Assembly: GCA_030619685.1 (NCBI GenBank)
Contig: JAUXAX010000007.1
Location: 1 to 64,000, forward strand
Source of the DNA: Dehalococcoidia bacterium
GTDB lineage: Bacteria > Chloroflexota > Dehalococcoidia > SZUA-161
Length of the DNA: 64,000 bases
Direction of reading: 5' to 3'
Shown piece by piece: positions 25,688 through 33,904 of this stretch. Under the pieces are notes generated by a model, which saw only the letters and a program-made list of their open reading frames with translations, was not told the DNA's origin and made no database searches. A program made the translations under genes and the position numbers. How positions within the stretch are numbered: the stretch's first letter is position 1; the number at the start of each line of letters is the position of its first letter.

Positions 25688-26305
25688 ATGTTCAAAGCAA
25701 TTCGAGCAAGGAAACGGATCAAAGAATGGCGGAAGCAATTCATACCTCTTGCTCCGAAGGCAGGAGATATGGCCCCAGATTTCGAATTGTATGACACTAA
25801 GGGTAAGGACTCGATGCGTCTGTCTGACCTCAGAGGCAAGAAACCGGTAGCGTTGATCTTCGGCAGTTATACCTGACCACCCTTTGTAAAGGGGACCGTG
25901 AGTCTCCACGATCTCTACGAACAGTATCACGATCGGGTGCAGTTTATCGTAATCTATATGCGTGAAGCGCACCCGGTTGATGGGTGGTGGCTCGGCGGGG
26001 GTGTATTTGGCTTGGCGATGAAAGTGCGCGGGGCGAAAGCCGCCACGGATGTGTATGATCCCAAGACCATGGAGGAGCGCAGACAAATAGCAGCAAGGTG
26101 TGAATCGGCGCTGCGGTATGGGATCCCAACTCTAGTGGATGAAATTGATGACCCAGTCAATCGTGCCTATGCTGCAATGCCTACGCGGCTGTATTTAATT
26201 GGGATGGATGGGCGTGTGGTATATGCCGGAGGATTAGGTCCATTTGGCTTCAAGCCGCAAGAATTGAAGAAGGCTATTGAAAGACTGTTAGACGACAATG
26301 CTTGA
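25688..26305 (+). CDS. Deiodinase-like redoxin with in-frame UGA (probable selenoprotein)
   Basis: Read with the TGA at 25874-25876 as selenocysteine, this is a 205-residue protein of the iodothyronine-deiodinase-like (T4_deiodinase) branch of the thioredoxin fold. The N-terminus has GDMAPDFELYD and LSDLRGKKPVALIFGSYT as in peroxiredoxin-like proteins, then residue 63 = U followed by PPF, exactly the deiodinase active site (GSCT-U-PPF in animals). The same frame continues to the end: FIVIYMREAHPVDGWW, RYGIPTLVDEIDDPVNRAY and a C-terminal KKAIERLL helix. ATG at 25688 follows a GAGGAGTCAACC ribosome site. A SECIS-like hairpin sits 14 bases after the UGA. If not selenocysteine, it is a nonsense-mutated pseudogene. 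No selA, selB or selC is in the window. The two 21-bp repeats flank it. Confidence 0.8.
25891..25907 (+). promoter_or_regulatory. Candidate bacterial SECIS element
   Basis: GGGGAC and GTCTCC form a 6-bp stem (one G-U pair) closing a CGTGA loop with an exposed G-U. The loop begins 20 bases after the UGA, inside the 16-37 base range usual for bacterial SECIS elements. A smaller CCCTT/AAGGG hairpin just upstream (25880-25893) would compete with it. Confidence 0.55.
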
Positions 26306-26665
26306 GCTACTATTTAGTATGTCAAAAACGTTCAATCTTCGAGGAATTGACACTCGGCGACCAGCGGATTTGAAGTGCTACGAATGGCGTGCTGTGAGGT
26401 GCTGCCAGATACCATTCCGCACACCTGTTCGGGGCTGTTGCGTATCTGTTGTGTTGCTCCGTGATGTTCCGTGTCGCTGGGTTCGTTAGCTAAATGTTAG
26501 CAGATGTTGGAGACAGCGTCCGTCCCTGGTGCGGCATGTTTACCTCAATCAGGTCCTGGGTGCTATATTCGCCGGCGTTAGAAATCCGACCGTTGTTCAT
26601 GGAGCGACCCAGACCTACTGGGACGCGACGCCAATGCCCAAGAATTGTGGAGGAGGACTGGAGAA
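26306..26665. other. Intergenic with 21-bp repeat
   Basis: No convincing gene. Holds the right copy of the 21-bp repeat (26481-26501). The promoter of the methyltransferase gene should lie near 26560-26640. Confidence 0.5.
26481..26501 (+). repeat. 21-bp direct repeat, right copy
   Basis: Identical to 25270-25290, with the flanking GTGTCGC shared. Confidence 0.85.
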
Positions 26666-27682
26666 ATGAAAGTGAATCTGTTTGATGCTGAGAATCTGGA
26701 GGCGGCGACGGCGCTACTGGAACTCCACTGGCAATTTCGGGTGTCACGAGTTCTGATGACAGCTCATCAGCTTGGGATTTTCGAAGCCCTCAGGGAGCGA
26801 AAAAAGGCGGCAGAGGTAGCAGCACAATGCGCAACCGACCCGGGCATGACCGAAAAGCTGCTCATCGCATGCTGCGCCCTGGGTGTTGTGCGGCGGGACA
26901 AGGATCATTTCGCCCTGACGCGGTTAGCATCCGATACCCTCTTGCGCGAAAGCCCACGCTATCTTGGCGGCGTTCTCGATCACGGCGAAAGCCTGTGGTG
27001 GGCCAGTACGGGGCTTCCCGATATCATACGCACGGGAGAGCGTGGAGCAGCACCAAAGCCACCTGAACATTTCATCTCCCACTGGCACGAGAACTGGATC
27101 TGGGCAATGCACGGCAACGCTGCCAATGGCGTAGGGCAATGGGTAGCAAGACAAGTAGACTTGAGCGACAGAAGTCTGCTGCTCGACGTCGGTGGGGGTC
27201 CGGGCACCTACAGCATCGCCATGTGCCAACGTTTCCCCAATCTAAGGGCTATAGTATGGGATGTGCCACAAACTATTGCTATTGCGCAGCAGGTGATCGA
27301 GCGGTTCCACATGGAAGACCGTATAGCTGTGAAGGAAGGTGACTGGAACTGCGACGAGTTCGGCACAGGATACGATTGCATCCTCATGTCCAACATAATG
27401 CATGGGCACGGCAGTCAGGCAGAGACGAGGCTGAAGCAGGGAATGCGTGCGCTTGAACCAGGTGGACTGCTTATCGCGCATGATTTCTTGCTGAATAATG
27501 ACAAGAGTGGGCCTCTCCCGGCAGCGCTGTTCAACTTGATGATCGGTGTCTACACTGTGAATGAGCTGATTGCAATCATTCGTTCGGCGGGTTTTGCTGA
27601 CGTGTCTCTTATTGCCTACAACGCCCAGCGAGGGAGCGGCATTGTCACGGGGGCTGTTACCCAGAGGGCGAGAAGTAGCTAG
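26666..27682 (+). CDS. O-methyltransferase-type SAM-dependent methyltransferase
   Basis: A 338-residue protein with the two-domain plan of plant/bacterial O-methyltransferases (Methyltransf_2): an N-terminal winged-helix dimerisation domain (FRVSRVLMTAHQLGIFEAL; ALTRLASDTLL) and a C-terminal Rossmann domain whose SAM motif is LLDVGGGPGTYS (about residue 170). The DVPQTI and EGDWN segments contact SAM, and an MSNIMHGH segment holds the usual catalytic-site His. The ATG at 26666 is preferred over an upstream GTG because a GGAG lies before it. The acceptor could be a phenol, a quinone or a secondary metabolite. It overlaps the convergent small gene by 4 bp. Confidence 0.85.
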   Translation: MKVNLFDAENLEAATALLELHWQFRVSRVLMTAHQLGIFEALRERKKAAEVAAQCATDPGMTEKLLIACCALGVVRRDKDHFALTRLASDTLLRESPRYLGGVLDHGESLWWASTGLPDIIRTGERGAAPKPPEHFISHWHENWIWAMHGNAANGVGQWVARQVDLSDRSLLLDVGGGPGTYSIAMCQRFPNLRAIVWDVPQTIAIAQQVIERFHMEDRIAVKEGDWNCDEFGTGYDCILMSNIMHGHGSQAETRLKQGMRALEPGGLLIAHDFLLNNDKSGPLPAALFNLMIGVYTVNELIAIIRSAGFADVSLIAYNAQRGSGIVTGAVTQRARSS

Positions 27683-27900
27683 GGATTGCGCCTATCATCA
27701 AAGGCGTCCAAGAAATAGTCAGGTATTGGAGTAGCAGCTTGAGGTATCGGAGCGTGCGTATTCATGAACTCTTGGCACCCTTCGACAAACCTTTGAAATG
27801 CGTTGAAATCAGGAAAGACGACTGCACCCTGAGCGACGCCTTGCAGAGTCAAGTAGATTTGATTGCTATTTGATATGTAGATACTCGCCTGTATGTCCAT
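27679..27900 (-). CDS. Hypothetical protein, 73 residues
   Basis: A well-balanced, compact sequence: two strands (IYISNSNQIYLTLQG, AVVFPDFNAF), a helix (QRFVEGCQEFMNTH) and a Pro-rich tail ending in PIPDYFLDAFDD. That beta-beta-helix plan and its clean convergent 4-bp overlap with the methyltransferase gene argue that it is real. ATG at 27900; the ribosome site is weak (GAGAGCC). Family not recognised. Confidence 0.5.
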   Translation of the reverse strand: MDIQASIYISNSNQIYLTLQGVAQGAVVFPDFNAFQRFVEGCQEFMNTHAPIPQAATPIPDYFLDAFDDRRNP

Positions 27901-28275
27901 GGCTCTCGGCTTTTCTGCGTACTAGGTGGCTATTGCGCCATCGCGGTTGCAATACTAACACAGATACCATTGCTCGCACCATAGCCATTTCGTTCAATTC
28001 TCGCCGCCATGGCTGGCACAACAGTACTGTCACCAAACATAGTACTAGCAGCTTACACTGTAAGACATCGCCGCATACGCTTGAATTTGAAAGCCACCGG
28101 AAATCAAGGTGGCAAACCTGTTCTCTCGCAGTTGCGGTACCATTTTCCCAACGGCCATCACCTTAAAGAACCATTGTATAGATAGTGGTGGGTATGATAA
28201 TGTTGACCTAGGACAGCAGTACTGCTGATAAACTAGCCCATCGAGTCACGGGCGGGTTTCGCAGGGAGGAGAAAA
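27901..28275. other. Intergenic, no gene seen
   Basis: 375 bp between divergent genes. A TATGATAAT near 28193 could be a -10 element for the histidine kinase gene; nothing else stands out. Confidence 0.4.
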
Positions 28276-29235
28276 GTGGCGCCAAGAAGCAAGTCCATGC
28301 AGAATAGGCCTCTGCCAGCCGCTATTCGGCTATCGAACGAGGCGGAGAGAAAGCCAAGGAACTACGTGGGAACGCCCCTAGACCGCTGCATCGCGGTTGA
28401 CGAAGAAACAGACCATGCCAGCACAAGGTCTGCTGGCAAAAGGCTGCCAAATATCTCAGATGAGTCGCTGCGAGAAGAGGCGTGCAACTACCATAGGACA
28501 GTATTCGAAGGCAGGCTTACAGAGCTGGCAGCTAGAATCGGTTACGAGTTGAATGATCCCCTCGCTGGAGTCATGGCCTATACCCAGCTTCTAATAGCAA
28601 GGGAACCCGCGGATGAGACCACAAACGGTTGTCTGGAGGCTATATACAGGGAAGCAGAGCGAGCCACCAGGGTCATCAATAACCTGCTTTCCTTTGCCCG
28701 CAGGCATAAGCCTGAGAAAAGCCTCATCTCCATCAACGAAGTTGTCGAGAAAAACCTGGAACTCCACGCTTACCGCATGAGGGTCAACAACATCGAGGTC
28801 GTGACAGAACTGGACCCTGATCTTCCAAAGACTATGGCTGACTTCCACCAGATGCAGCAGGTCTTCGTCAACATCATCACCAACGCTGAGCAGGCTATGA
28901 CTGAGGCACACGGCAAAGGTAAGTTTGTTATCAAGACGCAAAGAGCGGGCGAAATGATTCAGATAGCCTTTACCGACGATGGGCCTGGTATTTCAGAGAA
29001 CAACCTAAAGAGCATATTTGACCCGTTCTTCACCACCAAAAAGGTGGGGAAAGGGACAGGGCTGGGGCTCAGCATCTGCTACGGCATCGTCCAGCAGCAT
29101 GGTGGCCATCTGTATGCCGAGAGCAAGCTCGGCGAAGGAACTACCTTTGTGGTAGAGGTACCCATTGTCTCCCTAGATCATCCCGCTGAGGAAATCCACT
29201 CAACCCACCACTTGCAATCTACCTCTCACTACTAG
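28276..29235 (+). CDS. Histidine-kinase-like ATPase lacking the phospho-acceptor His
   Basis: A 319-residue soluble protein with the order: about 75 residues of unstructured N-terminus, dimerisation (HisKA-like) helices, HATPase. The ATPase is complete: N-box QQVFVNIITNAEQAM, G1 D234-DGPGIS, F-box FDPFFTTK, G2 GTGLGLSICYGIV. In the H-box, where relatives read HELNNPL, this one reads Y90-ELNDPL, so the phosphorylated His is replaced by Tyr (codon TAC, one transition from CAC). No sensor, no membrane segment, no neighbouring response regulator. It starts at GTG 28276 with GGAGGAG upstream. It could be an inactive or non-canonical kinase, or a regulator of another kinase. Confidence 0.85.
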   Translation: MAPRSKSMQNRPLPAAIRLSNEAERKPRNYVGTPLDRCIAVDEETDHASTRSAGKRLPNISDESLREEACNYHRTVFEGRLTELAARIGYELNDPLAGVMAYTQLLIAREPADETTNGCLEAIYREAERATRVINNLLSFARRHKPEKSLISINEVVEKNLELHAYRMRVNNIEVVTELDPDLPKTMADFHQMQQVFVNIITNAEQAMTEAHGKGKFVIKTQRAGEMIQIAFTDDGPGISENNLKSIFDPFFTTKKVGKGTGLGLSICYGIVQQHGGHLYAESKLGEGTTFVVEVPIVSLDHPAEEIHSTHHLQSTSHY

Positions 29236-29759
29236 TAGCATCTTGCAAGGGCGTCGGTTGCCCATCGGCACACTGCCCACCTAATGTGGAGTCAAACGCA
29301 AGATAACCACCTCAGAATTAGGGGCAGAGTGGTAAACAGCCTCCAGGCCGCCTTCGGAGTCGAATCCTCCGGGAATGAATCGTTCTCTTCATCTGGCTCC
29401 ACCCAGCTTAAGATAGATGGAGCGAGCTCCAGCTCAACTATTGTCTCCTGCCTCGGGCTTTCCAAGCGCGGCCGTAAATTGACCTTTGCCTTCCGTCGTA
29501 ACAAGAAGGCCACCGACCAGCCAATGCAGCTGATGTCTGTGGCCTCTCTCTCGCAAGATAAGGTTTTGTTGACAATTCGACCAGGGCATCAGGCCTAGAC
29601 CTGTCCCAAAAGGTATTTGCGCTGCCTCCCATCCCCCGTAGAACGAGCTAGAGCTAATGCCCCAGCACCAGGGAGCGGAACTCTTCAGCCTGCTTGATCC
29701 CTAAGAAGGCACGCCGATGGTTCCGCTGCCAACATTATTCCGTCTGGATGAACCCGTGG
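29236..29759. other. Gene-poor stretch
   Basis: 524 bp. Overlapping short frames on both strands (for example 29284-29598 on plus) lack ribosome sites and family features. Possibly decayed sequence. Confidence 0.45.
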
Positions 29760-30269
29760 TTAACCTCGTACAGGAATAGTGTCCTTCGCAGAGTAGTCCG
29801 CCGGTACTACCTCTATATACAGCAATTCGGCTATCTTGCCCTGCAATACCCGGAGTATCCTTTGTAGCTCCTCGTGCTCTGGTGGTGACAAAGTGGACAT
29901 GACCTCTGTAATCAGGGCCTTCGCGACCTGTACTCCGGCATCGGCGGCTTCCGTCCCCTTGTCAGTTATCTTAACTTCTGTGTATGGCTTCCCTTTCCGC
30001 TTCGCGTATCTCCTCACCAAGCCCTCTCTCTCCATTCTATTGAGCAACCCCGTGACGCTTTGTTCTTCCCGGAAGATCAAACGAGATAGCTCGGCAGGGG
30101 TCATTAGGCCAGGATAGTCCCTGCAAATCCAGAGGATGTCGACCTGCTCAGGTGTCAGGCCTGACTTGGCAAGTTTGCGCTCGGCTACCTTCTGCATCCC
30201 AGACCAAGTTTGGCGACAGAGTACCCAGCTTGTCAAAGCCACGTCGGAGAACTTATAGTCATACATCAT
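29760..30269 (-). CDS. MarR-family transcriptional regulator
   Basis: A 169-residue winged-helix repressor. LTPEQVDILWICRDYPGLMTPAELSRLI forms the DNA-recognition helices, and SVTGLLNRMEREGLVRRYAKRKGKPYTEVKITDKG the recognition helix and wing of MarR proteins. The ATG at 30269 (or 30266) is chosen because GAGG precedes it; a GTG two codons upstream is also possible. A C-terminal dimerisation helix follows. The adjacent genes on the same strand include a small winged-helix-like protein. The ligand is unknown. Confidence 0.88.
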   Translation of the reverse strand: MMYDYKFSDVALTSWVLCRQTWSGMQKVAERKLAKSGLTPEQVDILWICRDYPGLMTPAELSRLIFREEQSVTGLLNRMEREGLVRRYAKRKGKPYTEVKITDKGTEAADAGVQVAKALITEVMSTLSPPEHEELQRILRVLQGKIAELLYIEVVPADYSAKDTIPVRG

Positions 30270-30423
30270 AGCCACCTCATGTTATCGGTATCAAACCACA
30301 ATGTTAGCATTGTATCACAAGCCAGGCTGTGAAACAACCACCATCGACGGTAGCGTAGTGTAGCATTTTCTGTGTCAAAGAAGGGGGCATATCCTTTCAG
30401 GGAGAAGAAGACAACCTAGATCC

Positions 30424-30744
30424 TCATTGTTTAAGGCCCCATCCGTCGCCCACCAGTCTTCGGTAGCATTCCATGCCATCCGATGTCGGTCTGTAGGAGT
30501 AAACAGATAGCCTGCCACCTGCCTGTCGCTCCAGCAACCCCCCTGATAGCAGAGTCCGCACTGCAACCTCCTTCAAGTACCCCGAGATAGGAAGATGATG
30601 ATCGGGCACGGGTTCGTTGCTTGCTTCGTATTCCTTACAAATGGCATAGAGCAGGGTGACCGGCTCCTTCTCCAGGGCGGCCAGAACCTGCTGCATCACA
30701 TCCGTCTGCCTCAACCTCTCGATGAGGTCCTCGTACGCTCCCAT
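30424..30744 (-). CDS. Small winged-helix-like hypothetical protein
   Basis: A 106-residue protein with helices (YEDLIERLRQTDVMQQVLAAL; VTLLYAICKEYEAS) followed by VAVRTLLSGGLLERQAGGRLSVYSYRPTSDG, which reads as a recognition helix plus beta-wing. Starts at ATG 30744. Located 154 bp upstream of marR on the same strand. I do not recognise a named family; a role in transcription is inferred only from the fold-like pattern. Confidence 0.55.
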   Translation of the reverse strand: MGAYEDLIERLRQTDVMQQVLAALEKEPVTLLYAICKEYEASNEPVPDHHLPISGYLKEVAVRTLLSGGLLERQAGGRLSVYSYRPTSDGMECYRRLVGDGWGLKQ

Positions 30745-31001
30745 ATTCTTGCGACAAGGGTCCTTTGGCGAGGTTAAATCCTGTCAAGGTATATCATAGA
30801 CCATGGGCATGAGTCATTCAAGGCGGCACAATTGTCTTCCTGAAGTCGCTCTTGTCGGCTTTGTAGATCAGCAAACGCGATTTGTCAATATTTGCTTTCA
30901 ATTGCCTCATCGATGGGAAAGTGAAGCATGTTGCGAATGGGATAAAAGGGATGTAGGATATGAGGTGAGTCTGAAGCATATCCGCAGGGCCGGGGGTCAT
31001 C

Positions 31002-31406
31002 TTGATACACAGGATAGGCGTAAGCACCAAGGCGAGAGTGGAGTTTAAGGACATTACTGAAGAAGTTCAGGATATGGTGAAATCCAGTGGCATTGAAAGT
31101 GGCGTTTGCCATGTTTTCGTCCCACATACCACAGCCGCAATTACAGTAAATGAGAACGCCGACCCCAGCGTAGCAGCAGACATTACCACACAGCTTGAGG
31201 CTATAGTACCTAGACACAGTGACTACCGCCATATGGAAGGCAATGCTCCTGCCCATATCAAGGCTAGCTTGATAGGCAACTCTCGGACACTGCTGATAGA
31301 AGGCGGGAAAGTGGTTTTGGGGACGTGGCAGGGTATCTTCTTTTGCGAGTTTGATGGCCCAAGGAACCGTACTGTTTTAATCAAGATTGTACCAGACGAG
31401 CCCTGA
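31002..31406 (+). CDS. YjbQ/UPF0047-family protein
   Basis: A 134-residue protein with all the family's conserved blocks: FVPHTTAAITVNENADP, HMEGNAPAHIKASLIG and LGTWQGIFFCEFDGPR. The His and Glu residues in these blocks form a metal or phosphate site. Members have weak thiamine phosphate synthase activity in vitro; their true role is not settled. It starts at TTG 31002 with a GGGGG tract upstream; no ATG or GTG alternative fits. A thiC gene is in the window but far away (62 kb). Confidence 0.9.
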   Translation: MIHRIGVSTKARVEFKDITEEVQDMVKSSGIESGVCHVFVPHTTAAITVNENADPSVAADITTQLEAIVPRHSDYRHMEGNAPAHIKASLIGNSRTLLIEGGKVVLGTWQGIFFCEFDGPRNRTVLIKIVPDEP

Positions 31407-31804
31407 CCCTAGCTACTAATCCAAACGGCGGCTGAACGCATGAGTCCGACGGTGAAGCCGTGCAGCTAGACATTTGAAGGAATGGCCGGGTTGGCTCGTC
31501 TAACGTCCCCTGATCTTTGCTGCGCTGAGCACCCCGCTCTGCAATTATCGGCAAACTTGCAATCAGTGATATTCGCGGAAACGCCCGAAAACGTGCCGAG
31601 ATGATAAGAAATAGAACAGTCGAATTTAGAATCCTTGCCGGGGATTTACCATCGAGGCAGCATATGGTAACATACTCCTCGGCCATTGACCTGCGCCAAA
31701 GCGGAAGATAATACCAAGCCGACATGGTCAGATTGCAGTTCATTTTCCTAGCCCGCCGTTCCCTCGAATCTGATTCTGCCAGCAATCTAACAAAGGCACT
31801 TCAC
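31407..31804. other. Intergenic, no gene seen
   Basis: 398 bp upstream of the tRNA-Thr-like remnant and degV. A minus-strand frame (31381-31785) overlaps yjbQ and has no recognisable features. Confidence 0.45.
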
Positions 31805-31854
31805 AAACCGCAGCCCGTCGGTCCGGATCCGACCGCTGGCTGCATCTTTTGAGG
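31805..31854 (+). repeat. Degraded tRNA-Thr 3' end (right copy of direct repeat)
   Basis: Contains the anticodon-stem 3' half, a T-arm (GTCGG-TCCGGAT-CCGAC) and the acceptor 3' strand CGCTGGC, followed by T-GCA instead of T-CCA and CTTTTGAGG. 42 of 50 positions match 7520-7569. The 5' half of a tRNA is absent, so it is not a functional tRNA. The degV ribosome site begins inside or right after it. Confidence 0.75.
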
Positions 31855-31865
31855 AGAGTATACAA

Positions 31866-32726
31866 ATGAGAAAGGTCGCCGTCATTACCGATAGCACATG
31901 TTGCCTGCCTAGCGAGCTGGTGGAGAAATACAATATATGTTTGATACCCATCTTCATAGTCTATCAAGATAAGAGCTACCGCGATGGAGTTGATATAAGC
32001 CCGGGCGAGGTCTATAAGATTATGCGAAGAAGAAAGGACCTCCCCACCACCTCAACCCCATCAGCAGGGGACTTCCTAGAAGCCTTCCGCCAGTTAAGCC
32101 AGGAGGCAGAGAGCATAGTTTGTATAACCCTCACCGGCCTGCAAAGCAAGACCTTCGAAGCTGCAGTGATCGCCAGTGAGAAAGCTAGTGAGGTAATCCC
32201 AGATACCGCTATCGAGGTAGTTGACAGCCGTGCTGTAGCCGGTGCATTAGGATTTGTCGCCCTTGAGGCAGCTCGCGTTGCCAGCCAGGGGGCAGAGCTG
32301 CCCCAGGTAGTCGATGCTGCAAGGAGCATGATCGGCAGGGTAAATCTCCTGGCCATGTTGGACACACTCTACTATCTCGCGAGAACCGGTCGCACTGCCA
32401 GGGCGGCAGCCTGGGCTGGGGCGGTATTAAATATGAAGCCTGTACTCGAGCATTCTACCTCAGTAGGAGAGACCACCCCCGTGGCACGTCCGAGGACAAA
32501 GTCGAAGGCCGTAAAGCTCATGCTGGAGCTAATGGCGGAGAGAGTAGGAAACTCCACCGTGCACGTAATGGTGCACCACGCCGATGAACTGGAGGAAGGA
32601 GAGAAGCTCAAGGCAGAGATCGGTTCAAGATTTAGCTGTGCCGAACTCTATCTCACGGAGTTCACCCCCGGCATGGGTGTCCATGCCGGACCCGGCATCC
32701 TTGGCTTGTCCTTTTACACTGATTAA
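31866..32726 (+). CDS. DegV-family fatty-acid-binding protein
   Basis: A 286-residue DegV protein. The family carries fatty acids, and in many bacteria it acts as the FakB subunit that presents fatty acids to the kinase FakA. Motifs: VAVITDSTCCLP at the N-terminus, TSTPSAGDF with the conserved Ser/Thr that hold the carboxylate, YLARTGRTARAAAW in the second domain, and HAGPGILGLSFY at the C-terminus. ATG 31866 follows GAGGAGAGTATACAA. No FakA is visible nearby. It marks the resumption of core genes after the accessory block. Confidence 0.92.
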   Translation: MRKVAVITDSTCCLPSELVEKYNICLIPIFIVYQDKSYRDGVDISPGEVYKIMRRRKDLPTTSTPSAGDFLEAFRQLSQEAESIVCITLTGLQSKTFEAAVIASEKASEVIPDTAIEVVDSRAVAGALGFVALEAARVASQGAELPQVVDAARSMIGRVNLLAMLDTLYYLARTGRTARAAAWAGAVLNMKPVLEHSTSVGETTPVARPRTKSKAVKLMLELMAERVGNSTVHVMVHHADELEEGEKLKAEIGSRFSCAELYLTEFTPGMGVHAGPGILGLSFYTD

Positions 32727-33112
32727 GATGTCTATTCGTGACCGTTCAGCCGTCAGCTTTCAGTAAATCCCCCTAAATCCCCCTTTAGAAAAGGGAGACT
32801 TAGGGGGATTCTGCGACCTTTTTGAATGAAAAATCGGTATGAATTTGGCTAGGTAATCGTACCTGAGTGAATCGTATTATCCTACAATGGAGCGAGACAG
32901 GCCTCCCGCCGATCCCCGGGCGGGGAGACATAGACAGGCTCGGCCTCCGCCAACAAGGGCTGCGGCTTGACACCTGACCAGGCAGGCAGTTATGCTACTC
33001 CATGGAATTTCAGGCTCCCTAGGCCCACATAATCAAATGGCATGTAGTTAGTTCGAATTCGACCGCAGGCCTGCTGACTTAGCTGAAATGCAGAGAAGCA
33101 AAGAGGGAGAAC
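32727..33112. other. Intergenic with palindromic repeat and tRNA-like scrap
   Basis: Holds the palindrome at 32766-32810, a GC-rich hairpin near 32908 (CTCCCGCC/GGCGGGGAG) that could terminate degV-region transcripts, and GTTCGAATTCGACCGCAGGC near 33051, which looks like a scrap of the tRNA-Thr 3' end. Confidence 0.5.
32766..32810. repeat. 45-bp palindromic repeat (CCCCCTAA type)
   Basis: AATCCCCCTAA at the left is exactly complementary to TTAGGGGGATT at the right, with a second internal stem (CCCTTTAGAAAAGGG). This looks like a small non-autonomous palindromic element. Confidence 0.75.
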
Positions 33113-33904
33113 ATGAGCAAGCTTCTGGATAAGCTAGAGCGGATCTCTGAGGGAAGAACTCAGCCTCTGGGTTTCGGGGCCGCGGTGACCAGGGGGAAGA
33201 GCTTACCCATGGTGATCGTCGCCAGCGTACCTTTGGGAAATGCCAAGCTAGCCGCCATCGCTGCAAAGGCGGGCGCCGATGCTTTATTGATGACCATTAA
33301 GCATCAGGAGAAGATGGACAAAGCTCTGGCCAAACTCAGCAGCGCTGAGACTGATATTCCCTGGGGGGTATCCCTGAATGCAGTAACCAAGGATGAGGTC
33401 GAGCAACTCATTGAGATGGGTTGCGACTTTGTGGTCTTCGCCCCAGACAAAACCCCGGCAGCAGTCCTGGGGAAGGAGAAAATCGGTAAGGTGCTTCAGA
33501 TAGACTCTTCGTTGAGCGATAGCCTGGCCAAAGCCATAAACCGCTTGCCCATCGATGCCGTGCTCCTAGGCCCGGTTAGTGAGGACGAATCCCCCCTTAC
33601 TGTGCATCAGCTAATGATCTACGAGCGACTAGCCGCTGGAGCGGGAAAGTACCTCCTGGCGGCCATGCCCCCCGGTTTGCCAATTGACGATATTCAAAGC
33701 CTGTGGGGACTGGGAGTGCGGGGAGTTGTGGTAGACCTGGCAGTAAAGGACCCCGAACAGAGGCTATCTCAGGTGAAGGAAGCGATTCAGAAGCTGCCGA
33801 CGACGAGAAAGAAGCCAGGAGAGAAAATCAGCGCCTCACTGCCTCTTTCAAGGGAGTTGTCAGTGGCGGCGCCACCTGAGGAAGAGGATGACGAGTGGGT
33901 TTAG
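33113..33904 (+). CDS. Hypothetical protein with TIM-barrel-like pattern
   Basis: A 263-residue cytoplasmic protein. The core alternates strands and helices as in a (beta/alpha)8 barrel: MVIVASVPLGN, ADALLMTIKH, PWGVSLNAV, CDFVVFAPD, KVLQID, DAVLLGPV, KYLLAAM, GVRGVVVDL. The last 30 residues are a low-complexity acidic tail. No catalytic signature is recognisable. ATG 33113 follows GAGGGAGAAC. It ends in a 4-bp convergent overlap with the small tail-anchored gene. Confidence 0.65.
   Translation: MSKLLDKLERISEGRTQPLGFGAAVTRGKSLPMVIVASVPLGNAKLAAIAAKAGADALLMTIKHQEKMDKALAKLSSAETDIPWGVSLNAVTKDEVEQLIEMGCDFVVFAPDKTPAAVLGKEKIGKVLQIDSSLSDSLAKAINRLPIDAVLLGPVSEDESPLTVHQLMIYERLAAGAGKYLLAAMPPGLPIDDIQSLWGLGVRGVVVDLAVKDPEQRLSQVKEAIQKLPTTRKKPGEKISASLPLSRELSVAAPPEEEDDEWV

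Noticed and set aside
29284..29598. 104-codon plus-strand frame after the histidine kinase
   Set aside because: No ribosome site, low-complexity Ser runs, and competing frames on the other strand of equal length.
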